Positions 9,653 through 19,700 of a stretch of 64,000 bases of DNA are shown here, piece after piece; the stretch's first letter is position 1; every line of letters begins with the position of its first letter. The DNA comes from UBA6168 sp039819485 (lineage in GTDB: Bacteria; Bacteroidota; Bacteroidia; Chitinophagales; Saprospiraceae). The notes under the pieces are model-generated. The model worked only from the letters and a program-made list of their open reading frames with translations, did no database searches and was not told the origin of the DNA. Both the position numbers and the translations under genes were made by a program. The stretch is from contig JBCBRY010000038.1 of NCBI GenBank assembly GCA_039819485.1, positions 5,372 to 69,371 of the forward strand, given 5' to 3'.

Positions 9653-12600
9653 ATGCAAACAAATTATTCTGACATAGAAATTACCACCCTCCAGGCGGAA
9701 GCACTCGCTTTACGCTATTATGGCCTGAAAGTCAGCGCTAAAAAATTGCCCGGTTTTGTAGATTTTAATTTTTACATTAAAACAAAAAACAACGAAGCCT
9801 ACACATTAAAAGTCACTCGGCCAGCTTCCGATCCGGAAACGATTGCCTACCAGACCGCACTGTTGCAGCATTTAGAAAAAACAAATACGCCACTTGATTT
9901 GCCGACGACCATTCTTGCAAAAAATGGAGAAGCATCCGTGCCATTGGGCAACAACCGTTTTTTGAGAATATTAAAATGGGTGCCAGGAAGAATATTAAAA
10001 AGTATAAATCCCCGGTCGGCTGAATTACTGGAAAGCTGGGGAAAAACCGCAGCACTTCTTTCCGCACACTTAAACGGTTTCGACCATCCGGCTGCCCACC
10101 GGTTTGAAAATTGGAATCCCAGTGAAACTCTATATGCGAAAAAATACCGGGCATACATCAAAGAACAAGAGCAATTGGAAATAGCCGATTATTTTTGGAA
10201 TTTGTTTGAAACGGCCGCCCTCCCCTTTTTACCCGATTTGAGAAAAAGCGTCAACCACGATGATGCGCATGAACAAAACCTGCTCGTCAGTCAGCATTTA
10301 AACAATCCCGAGATTACCGGAATAATAGATTTTGGAGATGCTATTTATACCGAAACCATCAATGAATTAGCAATTGCATGCGCCTATTCAGCCATGGGTT
10401 TACCCGATCCGCTTTCAGCCATTTCGCATGTGGTCGGTGGCTATCACAAAACATTTCCCATTGAAGAAAAAGAATTAAAGGTTTTATTTCCCTTAATCGG
10501 GGCGCGGCTAATGATCACCGTGGCCAATGCTGCGTGGAACCGGCATCGTGAACCAGAAAATGAATATTTATTTGTGAGCGAAAAACCAGCCTGGGATTTA
10601 TTAAAAAAATTAAGAAGCATCCCGCCTGAATTAGCCTATTATACTTTTAGAGACACCTGTGGCATGGAGGCCTGCCCACAAAAAGAATTATTTAAAAAAT
10701 TAATTTCCGACGTCAATTTACACCCGGTAGTCGATTTTCAAAACAAGCAAGTAACAACGCTTGATTTAAGCGTCGGTAGCCTGGATTTAGGAAACAATAA
10801 CAATTTCGCTACCATCAATAAATTTGAAAAAACAATTAATTCAATATTAGAAGAAAACAATGCCGAATTTGGGATCGGCGGATATGGAGAAGTGCGGCCA
10901 TTTTATACCACCGACGCTTACAAGGTCGAAGGAAACAATGGCGCTCAATGGCGAACAGTGCATTTAGGCATCGATGTTTGGGCCGCTGCCGGAACACCTG
11001 TTTGTGCGCCGTTGGCTGGAAAAATATTTGGTGTTTTTGACAATGCAGGCGACTGTAATTATGGCCCGACCATTATTTTGGAACACACATTAAATGCAAA
11101 CGGTGTCACTGTTTCCAACGGCAACACCGCTACGGGAGAGAGCCTGATATTTTATTCCCTTTACGGACATTTAAGCACCGAATCTTTGGCTGGCAAAGAA
11201 AATGGAATGCTTATAGAAAAAGGAGAAAAAATTGCTGAATTTGGAGCCCCTCCAATTAATGGCAACTGGCCGCCACACCTCCATTTTCAGATCATGCTGA
11301 ACATGTTGGGAAATAAAGTGGATTTCCCCGGCGTGGCCTACCCTGAAGAAATAAATGTCTGGAAAAGTATTTGTCCTGACCCTTCATTATTTTTTTCGAA
11401 AAAAATAAAAACAAAAAAATACGCACCGGCTTCCGAAATAATTTCTGCCAGAAAAAACAAACTGGGTAAAAGCCTGAGCATTTCATATGAACGCCCGTTG
11501 CACATAGTGCGAGGCTACATGCAATATTTATATGACTCCACCGGCAGGCGTTTCCTGGACACCGTAAATAATGTGGCACACGTCGGGCACGAACATCCGA
11601 AAGTAGTACGTGCCGCACAGCGACAAATTGGTTTGTTAAATACCAACACCCGTTATTTGCACGAAAACATCATTCGATTTTCCGAAGAATTATTAGCGAC
11701 ATTCCCACCGGAATTATCTGTCGTGCATTTGGTTAATTCCGGCAGCGAAGCCAACGAGCTGGCCATGCGAATGGTGGAGGCATATACTGGCTCCAAAGAA
11801 ATGATTGCCGTGGAAGTTGGCTATCATGGAAATACTGGAAGAAGCGTTGACGTAAGCAGTTATAAATTTGATGGAAAAGGTGGAAAAGGTGCCCCTCCAA
11901 AAACACACGTCGTTCCTATTCCCGATACATTTAGAGGTATTTATAAAAATGAAAAAAATGCAGGGGAAAAATATGCATCGCACATTTTAGAAAAAATAAA
12001 CAAACTAAAATCGGGCGGCAAAAATGTGGGAGGATTTATTTGCGAGAGCATTTTAAGTTGTGGCGGACAAATTGTTTTGCCAAAAAACTATTTAAAAAAT
12101 GCCTATCAATTTGTTCGGGAAAATGGAGGTTTGTGCATTGCTGACGAAGTACAGGTTGGGTTTGGGCGCGTCGGTGAAAAATTCTGGGGATTTGAATTAC
12201 AGGAAGTCGTCCCCGACATTGTGACATTGGGCAAGCCTATCGGTAATGGGCACCCCCTGGCAGCAGTGGTCACTACCCGAAAAGTTGCAGATGCATTTGC
12301 CAACGGAATGGAGTATTTTAATACGTTCGGCGGCAATCCGGTATCATGCGCCATTGGGTCCGAAGTCTTAAAAATCGTAAAAGAAAACAATTGGCAAAAA
12401 CACGCGCTGGAAGCAGGCAATTATTTGAAAAATAAATTAATCGAACTAAAAAATAAATTTCCGGTTATTGGCGATGTGCGCGGCCATGGTTTATTCCTTG
12501 GTTTTGAATTAATCAAAAATATAGAAACCTTGGAGCCTGCTGCCGGGCAGGCGTCTTATCTGGCCAACCGCATGCGGGAGCGTGGTATTTTAATGAGCAC

Positions 12601-12724
12601 AGACGGACCTTTTCATAATGTAATAAAAATAAAACCGCCCATGTGTTTTAATAAACAGAACGCCGACTTTTTAATAAGCAACCTGGAAATAGTTTTGGCC
12701 GAAAATTATATGGCGATTAATTAA
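9653..12724 (+). CDS. Three-domain fusion: APH-type kinase, M23 metallopeptidase, class III PLP aminotransferase/phospho-lyase
   Basis: A 1023-residue protein without a signal peptide. Residues ~1-340 form an aminoglycoside-phosphotransferase/homoserine-kinase-like kinase with the catalytic loop NHDDAHEQN (residues 201-209) and the metal-binding IDFGD (225-229). Residues ~400-570 form an M23/LytM peptidase with intact zinc ligands: His437 and Asp441 in HLGID, and His542 and His544 in PHLHF. Residues ~600-1023 form a class III aminotransferase with SGSEANE, Asp831 in IADEVQVGFGR and the PLP lysine Lys861 in LGKPIGNGHP. The kinase and aminotransferase halves resemble the hydroxylysine-kinase (AGPHD1) and phosphoethanolamine/phosphohydroxylysine phospho-lyase (AGXT2L) pair, so phosphorylation of an amino alcohol followed by beta-elimination is a reasonable hypothesis. 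The role of the peptidase domain is unknown. All three active sites look intact. Confidence 0.85.
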   Translation: MQTNYSDIEITTLQAEALALRYYGLKVSAKKLPGFVDFNFYIKTKNNEAYTLKVTRPASDPETIAYQTALLQHLEKTNTPLDLPTTILAKNGEASVPLGNNRFLRILKWVPGRILKSINPRSAELLESWGKTAALLSAHLNGFDHPAAHRFENWNPSETLYAKKYRAYIKEQEQLEIADYFWNLFETAALPFLPDLRKSVNHDDAHEQNLLVSQHLNNPEITGIIDFGDAIYTETINELAIACAYSAMGLPDPLSAISHVVGGYHKTFPIEEKELKVLFPLIGARLMITVANAAWNRHREPENEYLFVSEKPAWDLLKKLRSIPPELAYYTFRDTCGMEACPQKELFKKLISDVNLHPVVDFQNKQVTTLDLSVGSLDLGNNNNFATINKFEKTINSILEENNAEFGIGGYGEVRPFYTTDAYKVEGNNGAQWRTVHLGIDVWAAAGTPVCAPLAGKIFGVFDNAGDCNYGPTIILEHTLNANGVTVSNGNTATGESLIFYSLYGHLSTESLAGKENGMLIEKGEKIAEFGAPPINGNWPPHLHFQIMLNMLGNKVDFPGVAYPEEINVWKSICPDPSLFFSKKIKTKKYAPASEIISARKNKLGKSLSISYERPLHIVRGYMQYLYDSTGRRFLDTVNNVAHVGHEHPKVVRAAQRQIGLLNTNTRYLHENIIRFSEELLATFPPELSVVHLVNSGSEANELAMRMVEAYTGSKEMIAVEVGYHGNTGRSVDVSSYKFDGKGGKGAPPKTHVVPIPDTFRGIYKNEKNAGEKYASHILEKINKLKSGGKNVGGFICESILSCGGQIVLPKNYLKNAYQFVRENGGLCIADEVQVGFGRVGEKFWGFELQEVVPDIVTLGKPIGNGHPLAAVVTTRKVADAFANGMEYFNTFGGNPVSCAIGSEVLKIVKENNWQKHALEAGNYLKNKLIELKNKFPVIGDVRGHGLFLGFELIKNIETLEPAAGQASYLANRMRERGILMSTDGPFHNVIKIKPPMCFNKQNADFLISNLEIVLAENYMAIN

Positions 12725-12810
12725 TTTAGCCTTTATTTTTGTGATCTTTAATTGGGAAATAATTCTGGGCAAAAAAAATTTAAATACAGGATAAAAAAAT
12801 TTCGAGTACA

Positions 12811-12917
12811 CCCTCCCTCCAACCCCCTCCAAAGGAGAACATGAGCGTATTTAATTCCCCCTGCTGGAGAGGGACAAAAAAAATTTAATTTCCCCCTTTG
12901 GAGGGGGCAGGGGGAGG
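12811..12917. repeat. Imperfect palindromic pyrimidine/purine-rich intergenic repeat
   Basis: The left arm CCCTCCAACCCCCTCCAAAG (within 12811-12837) and the right arm CCCTTTGGAGGGGGCAGGGG (within 12893-12917) are approximate reverse complements, with a related block (CCCCCTGCTGGAGAGGG) between them. Sequences of this CCCTTTGGAGGGGG type recur as intergenic repeats in many Bacteroidota genomes. The remainder of the 12725-13102 gap holds copy B of the element described at 5046 and no gene that I can support. Confidence 0.55.
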
Positions 12918-12967
12918 ATTTCCAAGTACCAATTATCATTGTTTAATTTTGCCCTATAAGCAGGTAG

Positions 12968-13075
12968 TCAAAAAAAATGATACTTTTTCTTTGCTTGAAA
13001 ATGAGTCTTGAGGCTTGGAAAGCAAACATTTGTCAAAAGAAAAGTGTCATTTTTAGCGCCCCTTATTTTTGTCCA
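12968..13075 (-). repeat. Dispersed ~107-nt element with inverted arms, copy B (inverted)
   Basis: Read on the minus strand this segment starts TGGACAAAAATAAGGGGCGC and ends in a T-rich tail, matching copy A at 5046-5152 in order and spacing. One arm is exact (AAAAGTGTCATTTTT around 13040-13054) and the other carries a C-to-T change (ATGATACTTTTT). It sits just upstream of the lipoprotein gene at 13103, so it may be transcribed as part of that gene's leader region. Confidence 0.7.
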
Positions 13076-13102
13076 AAAACTTAATCAGTTGAAAAACATA
13101 AA

Positions 13103-13750
13103 ATGAAATACTGCTATCTTTTTTCATTGCTAATTACCACGTTGGTATCGGGTTGCTTTTCTAAAGGCAACAATCAAACATCGCCCAAATCACTTCCTGA
13201 TTATTTTCAAAAAACTGAACCTGCCGATACTTTGCTTTTTGAAATAAATGATGCTGAAGAAATAAATTGGACCGACACCCTTTCTAATCGTTTGTTTTTT
13301 TCCAAAATGGAAACACAATTGATGAACGGGGTCGAGTATTTTGACAACTCTGGAAGGCTCACTGTCATTGGACGAACCCGGTTTTCTTTTAACGACCAAT
13401 TGGATGCCTACCTCGTGGATATGCGGCAGCATTGGTACCGGAATCTCTCCATTTTTATATTTGATTTGCAAAAAGAAATATTTATCCACCGGGAAACCGT
13501 TGCAGAATTTTATGGCGGTGAGGGTGGGCAAATCCTGACGGGCAGTTGGTTGATGGATTTCGACGGCGATGGTTCCAAAGACCTGGTTCGGCATGAAGTA
13601 GAGCATTGGATTATTCTGGACGACGATAATCCTAGGGACACCCTGACGCAACATGCCGCATTTTTAGCGTGGGAAGCAAATAAATTTTTGGAAAAAGAAG
13701 CAAATACGGAAGCCCTGGTTAAACAGTTTCCGATAAAGTTGTTTTGGTAA
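13103..13750 (+). CDS. Putative lipoprotein with an EF-hand-like DxDGDG loop
   Basis: A 215-residue protein with a lipoprotein signal (MKYCYLFSLLITTLVSGC), lipidated cysteine 18. After a short linker the mature domain carries two notable phrases: QLDAYLVDMRQHWYRNLSIF and, near residue 150, DFDGDGSKDLVRHEVE, which resembles the calcium-binding DxDxDG loops of FG-GAP/VCBS-type repeats. I do not recognise the family. It is preceded by repetitive intergenic sequence and followed, after a 175-base gap, by an amidase gene on the same strand. Location on the periplasmic or outer face of a membrane is inferred from the signal. Confidence 0.7.
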   Translation: MKYCYLFSLLITTLVSGCFSKGNNQTSPKSLPDYFQKTEPADTLLFEINDAEEINWTDTLSNRLFFSKMETQLMNGVEYFDNSGRLTVIGRTRFSFNDQLDAYLVDMRQHWYRNLSIFIFDLQKEIFIHRETVAEFYGGEGGQILTGSWLMDFDGDGSKDLVRHEVEHWIILDDDNPRDTLTQHAAFLAWEANKFLEKEANTEALVKQFPIKLFW

Positions 13751-13925
13751 AGAGGGCGGCACTGGCCAGCTTAAAATAAAACTAAACCAAATAGTACCGA
13801 TTCGCTGCATTTCTAAAATTTAAGGCACTTATTGGCGGATTTTAAATAGAAGAAATTTTATGGCTTTGATACCGCCTGACTTTGGAAATGCTGTGTTTAA
13901 TTTCAATTAATCACCACAAACTAAA

Positions 13926-15566
13926 ATGAAAATATTCAACCTTATCCTCGTCATCGTTTTAAGTTTTTTCCTGGGCGCTTTTACCTTTTATTTCTCCGAA
14001 GGACTGACCCGGAACGAGGCACATACGGCTGCTAAAACAATGGGCTTGCAATTCACGGATGCAGAGATCGATTCACTGTTGCCCGATATTGAAGAATATC
14101 AGGAAGCATATCAGAAAAACAGGGAAGCAGCTATACCCAATGGCCTCTCCCCTGCGATCATTTTCAACCCTGTTCCACCCGGTTTTAAAATACCGACCGA
14201 ACAACAGCCCATTCGCTGGGCCAAGCCAAGGATGGTAAAAATGCCTGCCATGAAAGAAGACCTTGCTTTTTACTCCATAGCCGACCTGGGATATTTACTG
14301 CGCACCAAACAGACAACATCGGTGGAACTGACCCGGTTCTTTCTTGACCGGTTGAAAAAATACAATAATCAGTTACATTTTGCCATCACCATCACAGAAG
14401 AACTGGCCATCAAACAAGCCAAGAAGGCAGATGAACTGATGGCAGCAGGCACAATTTTGGGCCCTTTGCACGGCATTCCTTATGGGGCCAAAGACCTGTT
14501 GGCCGTCAAGGGTTACAAAACGACTTGGGGCGCCATGCCTTACAAAGATCAAATGATCGATATGGACGCAACCGTCATTCAAAAACTGGAGGCGGCCGGT
14601 GCAGTTCTTTGTGCCAAAACCACCTTGGGCGCACTCGCCTGGGGCGACGTTTGGTATGATGAAACTACCCGCAACCCATGGAATCCGGAGACCGGTTCGA
14701 GCGGTTCCTCGGCCGGTTCGGCGTCGACCGTCGCGGCGGGGTGCCTGCCATTTGCCATCGGTACGGAAACGTTGGGCTCCATCGTCTCGCCTTCCACGGT
14801 TTGTGGTACCACCGGCCTGCGCCCAACCTTCGGGCAGGTGAGCCGCCACGGTGCCATGGCCCTTAGTTGGACAATGGATAAAATCGGCCCGATCTGCCGT
14901 ACGGTGGAAGACTGCGCCATGGTCTACGAAGCCATCCGAGGGATAGATGGCCAGGACAACTCCCTCATACCTTCCGCTTTCAATTATGATACGGACCAGG
15001 ATATCAATACCTTGAAAATCGGATATGTCAAAGCTGATTTTGAAAAGGATTACGGGTTTAAGGAAAACGACAGCCTTGCCTTAAATACCTTGCGGGAATT
15101 GGGCATCGAACTGATTCCGATCGAGTTGCCTCCACTTCCCGACATCCGTTTTATTTTGACGGCCGAGGCCGCAGCGGCTTTTGATGAACTGACCCGGTCT
15201 GGCAAGGACGACCTGCTGGTCAGGCAAATTAAGAATGCGTGGCCGAACACCTTTCGGGCTGCCCGTTTCATTCCGGCAGTCGAGTACATCCAGGCCAACC
15301 GCCTTCGTTCCCAACTCATCAAAGACATGGCCAGTGTTTTTGAAAAAGTAGATGTTTTCGTGGCGCCCTCCTGGGCCTCCCGAAGCCTGACGATTACTAA
15401 TTTGACCGGACACCCGGCAGTGGTCGTACCCAATGGTTTTCGGGATGGCATGCCCACCAGCATTACGTTCACCGGACAATTATTTGGAGATGCAGCTACC
15501 TGCACCGTAGCAAAGGCATTTCAGGATGCGACTGATTTTCATAAAAAACACCCGGTGCTGGACTGA
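13926..15566 (+). CDS. Exported or membrane-anchored amidase-signature hydrolase
   Basis: A 546-residue protein of the amidase signature family, which hydrolyses amide bonds with a Ser-cisSer-Lys triad. The triad can be placed at Lys189 (HGIPYGAKDLL), Ser261 (GSSGSSAGSAS) and Ser285 (GTETLGSIVSPS); the 24-residue spacing between the two serines is the family spacing. Unlike GatA, which is cytosolic, this protein has an N-terminal hydrophobic segment (residues ~3-22) followed by ~90 residues before the catalytic core, so it is likely exported or anchored with the enzyme on the periplasmic side. There is no gatB or gatC nearby, which argues against a role in Gln-tRNA formation. The substrate, possibly a peptide, acylated amine or fatty amide, cannot be read from sequence. 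Confidence 0.85.
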   Translation: MKIFNLILVIVLSFFLGAFTFYFSEGLTRNEAHTAAKTMGLQFTDAEIDSLLPDIEEYQEAYQKNREAAIPNGLSPAIIFNPVPPGFKIPTEQQPIRWAKPRMVKMPAMKEDLAFYSIADLGYLLRTKQTTSVELTRFFLDRLKKYNNQLHFAITITEELAIKQAKKADELMAAGTILGPLHGIPYGAKDLLAVKGYKTTWGAMPYKDQMIDMDATVIQKLEAAGAVLCAKTTLGALAWGDVWYDETTRNPWNPETGSSGSSAGSASTVAAGCLPFAIGTETLGSIVSPSTVCGTTGLRPTFGQVSRHGAMALSWTMDKIGPICRTVEDCAMVYEAIRGIDGQDNSLIPSAFNYDTDQDINTLKIGYVKADFEKDYGFKENDSLALNTLRELGIELIPIELPPLPDIRFILTAEAAAAFDELTRSGKDDLLVRQIKNAWPNTFRAARFIPAVEYIQANRLRSQLIKDMASVFEKVDVFVAPSWASRSLTITNLTGHPAVVVPNGFRDGMPTSITFTGQLFGDAATCTVAKAFQDATDFHKKHPVLD

Positions 15567-15793
15567 TCTACGGAAATGTCTTTGCGGTTCGTTGAAACCT
15601 CTTGCATTCATCTATTTGTCAACCTTCTATCAACGAATTCCCTGTTGAGGGGCCCGCTCCATTTCTCCTTCGTCACCCATAATTTGGGATTCTCCACCTT
15701 TGTTTGTGGTATTATTCCAACACTTTATTTTCTTTGCGAACCAAGAAAAACAAATTTTCATCTGTTCGGACAAATGGACAACCCAAATCAATC

Positions 15794-16690
15794 ATGATAG
15801 AACTTTCCAAAAAGATAGCTCAGGCCGATTGGTTCAATACAACCGTTTTAATAGCCATTATCGCGGCAGGGATTGTAGTCGGTATTGAAACCAACGCCGA
15901 TAAGATCCCAGGCTGGATGCCTTTGCTCCATGGCCTTGACTGGATCATCCTGTGGATTTTCACCCTGGAAGCAGTTGTTAAGATATTGGCCGAATGGCCA
16001 AAGCCCATCCGTTATTTCCTGGACCCCTGGAACATTTTCGATTTTCTGATTGTGGTGGTATGCTGGTTGGCGGTCTTTTTACCCAATATGGAAGCTGGTT
16101 TTGTAGCGGCATTTCGTTTGGCCCGTATCCTAAGGGTGCTGCGGCTGGTACATGCACTGCCACAGCTGAAATTGCTGGTGGATGCCATGCTGAAAAGCAT
16201 CCCCTCCATGGGCTATGTAGGCATACTGTTATTATTGTTGTTCTACATATACGGGGTAATGGGATTTTTTCTTTTTGGAAAAAATGACCCTGTTCATTTT
16301 GGTGACCTAAGTACCTCCATTATTACCTTGTTTCAGATAACCACCCTGGAAGGCTGGTCCGATATCATGTTCTTGAACGTACATGGGTGCAACGATTCTT
16401 TTTACGGGTTAGAGGACGGCTGTCCCGAACCAAAAGCGTTCGGGATTTGGGCACTGCTCTATTTTATATCGTTTGTTTTGATCGGCACTATGATCATTCT
16501 AAATCTTTTTATCGGTGTCATCATGAACAGCATGGACGAAGTACGGAATGAACAGATATTGGAAGAAAAGCTCAAGCAGTCACAAGGTGATCCGCCCAAC
16601 GTGGAAGTGGAAATAGAGAACCTCCAAAAGCAAATGGATGCGATCAAGGATCAGTTGGAGTTTATTGCATTTCGACTGAAAGACAAATAG
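15794..16690 (+). CDS. Bacterial voltage-gated sodium channel (NaChBac/NavBac type)
   Basis: The frame is open from 15704, but the ATG at 15794 (MIELSKKIAQADWF) fits the family and gives 298 residues. It contains the six-helix plan of one voltage-gated channel subunit. S4 lies around residues 106-120 with arginines at 108, 111, 114 and 117, spaced every third residue. The selectivity filter TLEGWSD (184-190) corresponds to TLESWS in NaChBac, with the sodium-selective Glu. S6 (219-246) contains ILNLFIGVIMN, and the C-terminal 250-298 forms an acidic, coiled-coil-like tail for tetramer assembly. The loop between filter and S6 is longer than in NaChBac and holds two cysteines (199 and 210) that may form a disulfide. 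A histidine kinase gene starts 38 bases after the stop, so the two may share a transcript. Confidence 0.92.
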   Translation: MIELSKKIAQADWFNTTVLIAIIAAGIVVGIETNADKIPGWMPLLHGLDWIILWIFTLEAVVKILAEWPKPIRYFLDPWNIFDFLIVVVCWLAVFLPNMEAGFVAAFRLARILRVLRLVHALPQLKLLVDAMLKSIPSMGYVGILLLLLFYIYGVMGFFLFGKNDPVHFGDLSTSIITLFQITTLEGWSDIMFLNVHGCNDSFYGLEDGCPEPKAFGIWALLYFISFVLIGTMIILNLFIGVIMNSMDEVRNEQILEEKLKQSQGDPPNVEVEIENLQKQMDAIKDQLEFIAFRLKDK

Positions 16691-16728
16691 GCAAGTTCAT
16701 TTTTTTGCCCGTGCCTTTACAATTCAAT

Positions 16729-19700
16729 ATGTCCTCTAAATATCTCTATTCCATGCTTGTTTGCCAGTGCCTGGCAATGATTGTTTTGGCGCAGCCACAG
16801 CTTGAGTCGGTGCAAAAGTTTTCTTTTAACGAGGGGTTGTCTGACCGGGCTGTACGCCATGTAACCAGAGATTCGAGAGGCTTTGTCTGGATTGCCACCG
16901 ACAACGGACTGAACCGGTACACCGGTCATGCATTCGAGATCTACAACAGCAGCTCTGAGCCTCCTTTTTTTATCCAGGAAAATCAAATCGAAAGGATTGA
17001 AGAGATAGCCGGCCAACAACTGGTCCTGCTCAATAAGCGAGAACGTCCATTCATTGAAATTTTTGATCTGGAATACTGCAAAAGCCATGTGGTCGAATTG
17101 GATTCAACATCGGGTATACTGCATAAGGTCAAGGCTGTTTACCCTGTTAAAAATGGTTCGGTGTATGTGCTGACCGAAACAGCTTCCGGCTATCTGTTGT
17201 ACAAAATGGATGATTCATTCCAATTCGAGATTTTTGGGAAAATTGACTTCCCGGACAAATCCGTGGTCGGAAATGTGCGAATGATCAAGAGTAAACAAGG
17301 CCATTTTTGGATCATGGACGATCAGAACGGATTGGTCAAATATTTTCCTTCAACAAAAAAAAATGAGCGCTTCACCGTTTCAGAACTGCACGAGCTGACC
17401 CTTCCTTCCAGCACCTCTTATGTGACCTCTATCTTGCACGAAGATGCTGGCGGGCGGCTTTGGTTGGCGCTACCATTTAGAAATGGGCTGTTGAATGTCA
17501 ACTCTGACAGCGGCCAGTTAACCAAGGCAGCCGGTTTTTCGGAAAGGGAACTCTACTCTCAACTCTGGGAAGACCTAACCGGGAAGTTGATTGTCGGCAC
17601 TTTTGTTTCCTTTGGAAAACTTGACCATTTATACCTGGTCGAAAAAGACGGATCAATTAAAGACGCACAATGGATCCTGGACATAGACGACAAGGTCAAC
17701 CATCTGGCCGGCCGTGATTTTTCTTACATCATTGTACTCAGCACGATCACCGGCACTTATAGAATTACGCTGCACAACTCTCCGGTGGACTGGATCCTGG
17801 CTGACCGACAGTTGGAAGATGGCGATTGGGACAACGGCATTAGCATCAGGAGCATAACTGGTGACGGAACAGACAACCTGTATATCGCAAGAGAGCTGAA
17901 TTATTGGTACAAGTACAGCATTTCCAAAAAGAAATTGGAACAGATTGATGTCCGGGACGGCAATGGAAAACCAATAAGCCTTTGGTGCAATTCCAACCTG
18001 GTGTACGACCCCGCCGGTTATCTCTGGGGAGGTAGCTGCGCAGACGACAGGGGAGGTTTGCTGCACCGATTGGATATCAAAACGGAAATTGCCAAGACCT
18101 TTCCCATTCCCAACAAAGTAATTCAGCACATTGTAAGAACCGCTTCGGGCGAACTGCTCCTCGCCTCCGGAGCGATGGACGCTGACGGCCTTCTCTTGTT
18201 TTTTGATCCCGCATCAGAAAAACTGACCGAATACTTCGATGCCGATGGCACAAACCCCCTTACGGGAAAAAAACCTCAGTTTGTCGCTTTGGGTAATGAT
18301 GGATTGATCTGGATAGGCACGGATGAAGGGCTGGTAAGTATTGACCGGAACAATCGCCAATCCAACCTGTACAATGTCGCCAACAGCCAAATCTCAAACG
18401 ACAACATACTTGTGATTCATGTCGATGAACAGGGCAAGCTGCTGCTTGGCACCAGGGGAGGCCTTTCCATTTTCGACGTCCGAAACAACACGGTCAGAAA
18501 ATTTGACACCAACAGCGGGCTTTGTAACAATACCGTTTGCGGAATCTTACCGGACGGGCAAGGCAATTATTTTATCAGTACTTTCTACGGGCTGTCTTTT
18601 TATGACACCAAGCAGCACTTGTTCAGTAATTTTTATAAGGACAAAGGACTTTCCTTCAATGAATTCAACCGGCTTTCTTTTTATCAAGACGTAAATGAAA
18701 ATTATTATTTCGGGACTTTAAACGGCATAAACGTCTTTAAAAAAGAGGATTTAATGAATTTGCCGGGTCATCGTTTTTCCCTGCAATGGACCCACATCGG
18801 CAAGGTTGACGATGACGGGCAAAGCCAAGAATGGAAAAGTAATTTTTCTGCATTCGACAGAATTTCCATGAACCATAACGATGATTATTACTGGCTGGAA
18901 TTCACATTGCCCCATTACCACAAATCAGAAGAGAATAAATACGCCGTAAAATTAGAAGGCAGGGACACCGCCTGGCAGCTTCTCGACAACAACCCGGTCT
19001 ATGTTTTAAATCGGCCGCCACCGGGAGATTACAAACTGCGTATAAAAGCTTCGCCCGCCACGGGAACCTGGCAGGAAAACGAATTGACCCTCGAAGTGGA
19101 AGTCAAAGAGGCATTTTATCAAAAAGCATGGTTTCAGATCATGATGCCCGTGAGTGTGATTTTCCTGAGCTATGCCATTTCGATGTGGTTTATCGGAAGG
19201 ATCAGGAAAAGGGAAGAAGCCCAGACCCAGATCAATAAAAGATTTGCAGAACTGGAACTCCAGGCACTCCAGTCCCAAATGAACCCGCATTTTGTCTTTA
19301 ACGCTTTGGGGGCAATTCAATATTTCATTCAAAAAAACAATGCAAATGCAGCTGATAGCTACCTGGCAAAATTTGCCAAATTGATGCGGCTTTTTCTTGA
19401 ATCCTCAAAAAACAAGTACATATCATTGGCAGAGGAAATAAAATTACTTTCTTTGTATGTAGAGCTGGAAAAGATGAGGTTCGAGGAAAAATTTGATTAC
19501 AACATTATTCTCGACGAAGAGCTTGACATTCATTCCCGGGAACTTCCATCGATCCTTATTCAGCCTTTCGTGGAAAATGCCATCAACCATGGCCTCTTTC
19601 ATAAAAAAGAGAATGGAATATTGAATATCAAATTTCAGCGGACAGCGGACAACGGTTTGCGGTGCATCATTGAAGACAATGGAGTCGGCCGCCGCAAGGC

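Noticed and set aside
12748..12939. Small minus-strand open frame in the intergenic repeat
   Set aside because: It is built almost entirely of the palindromic purine/pyrimidine repeat and has no coding character.
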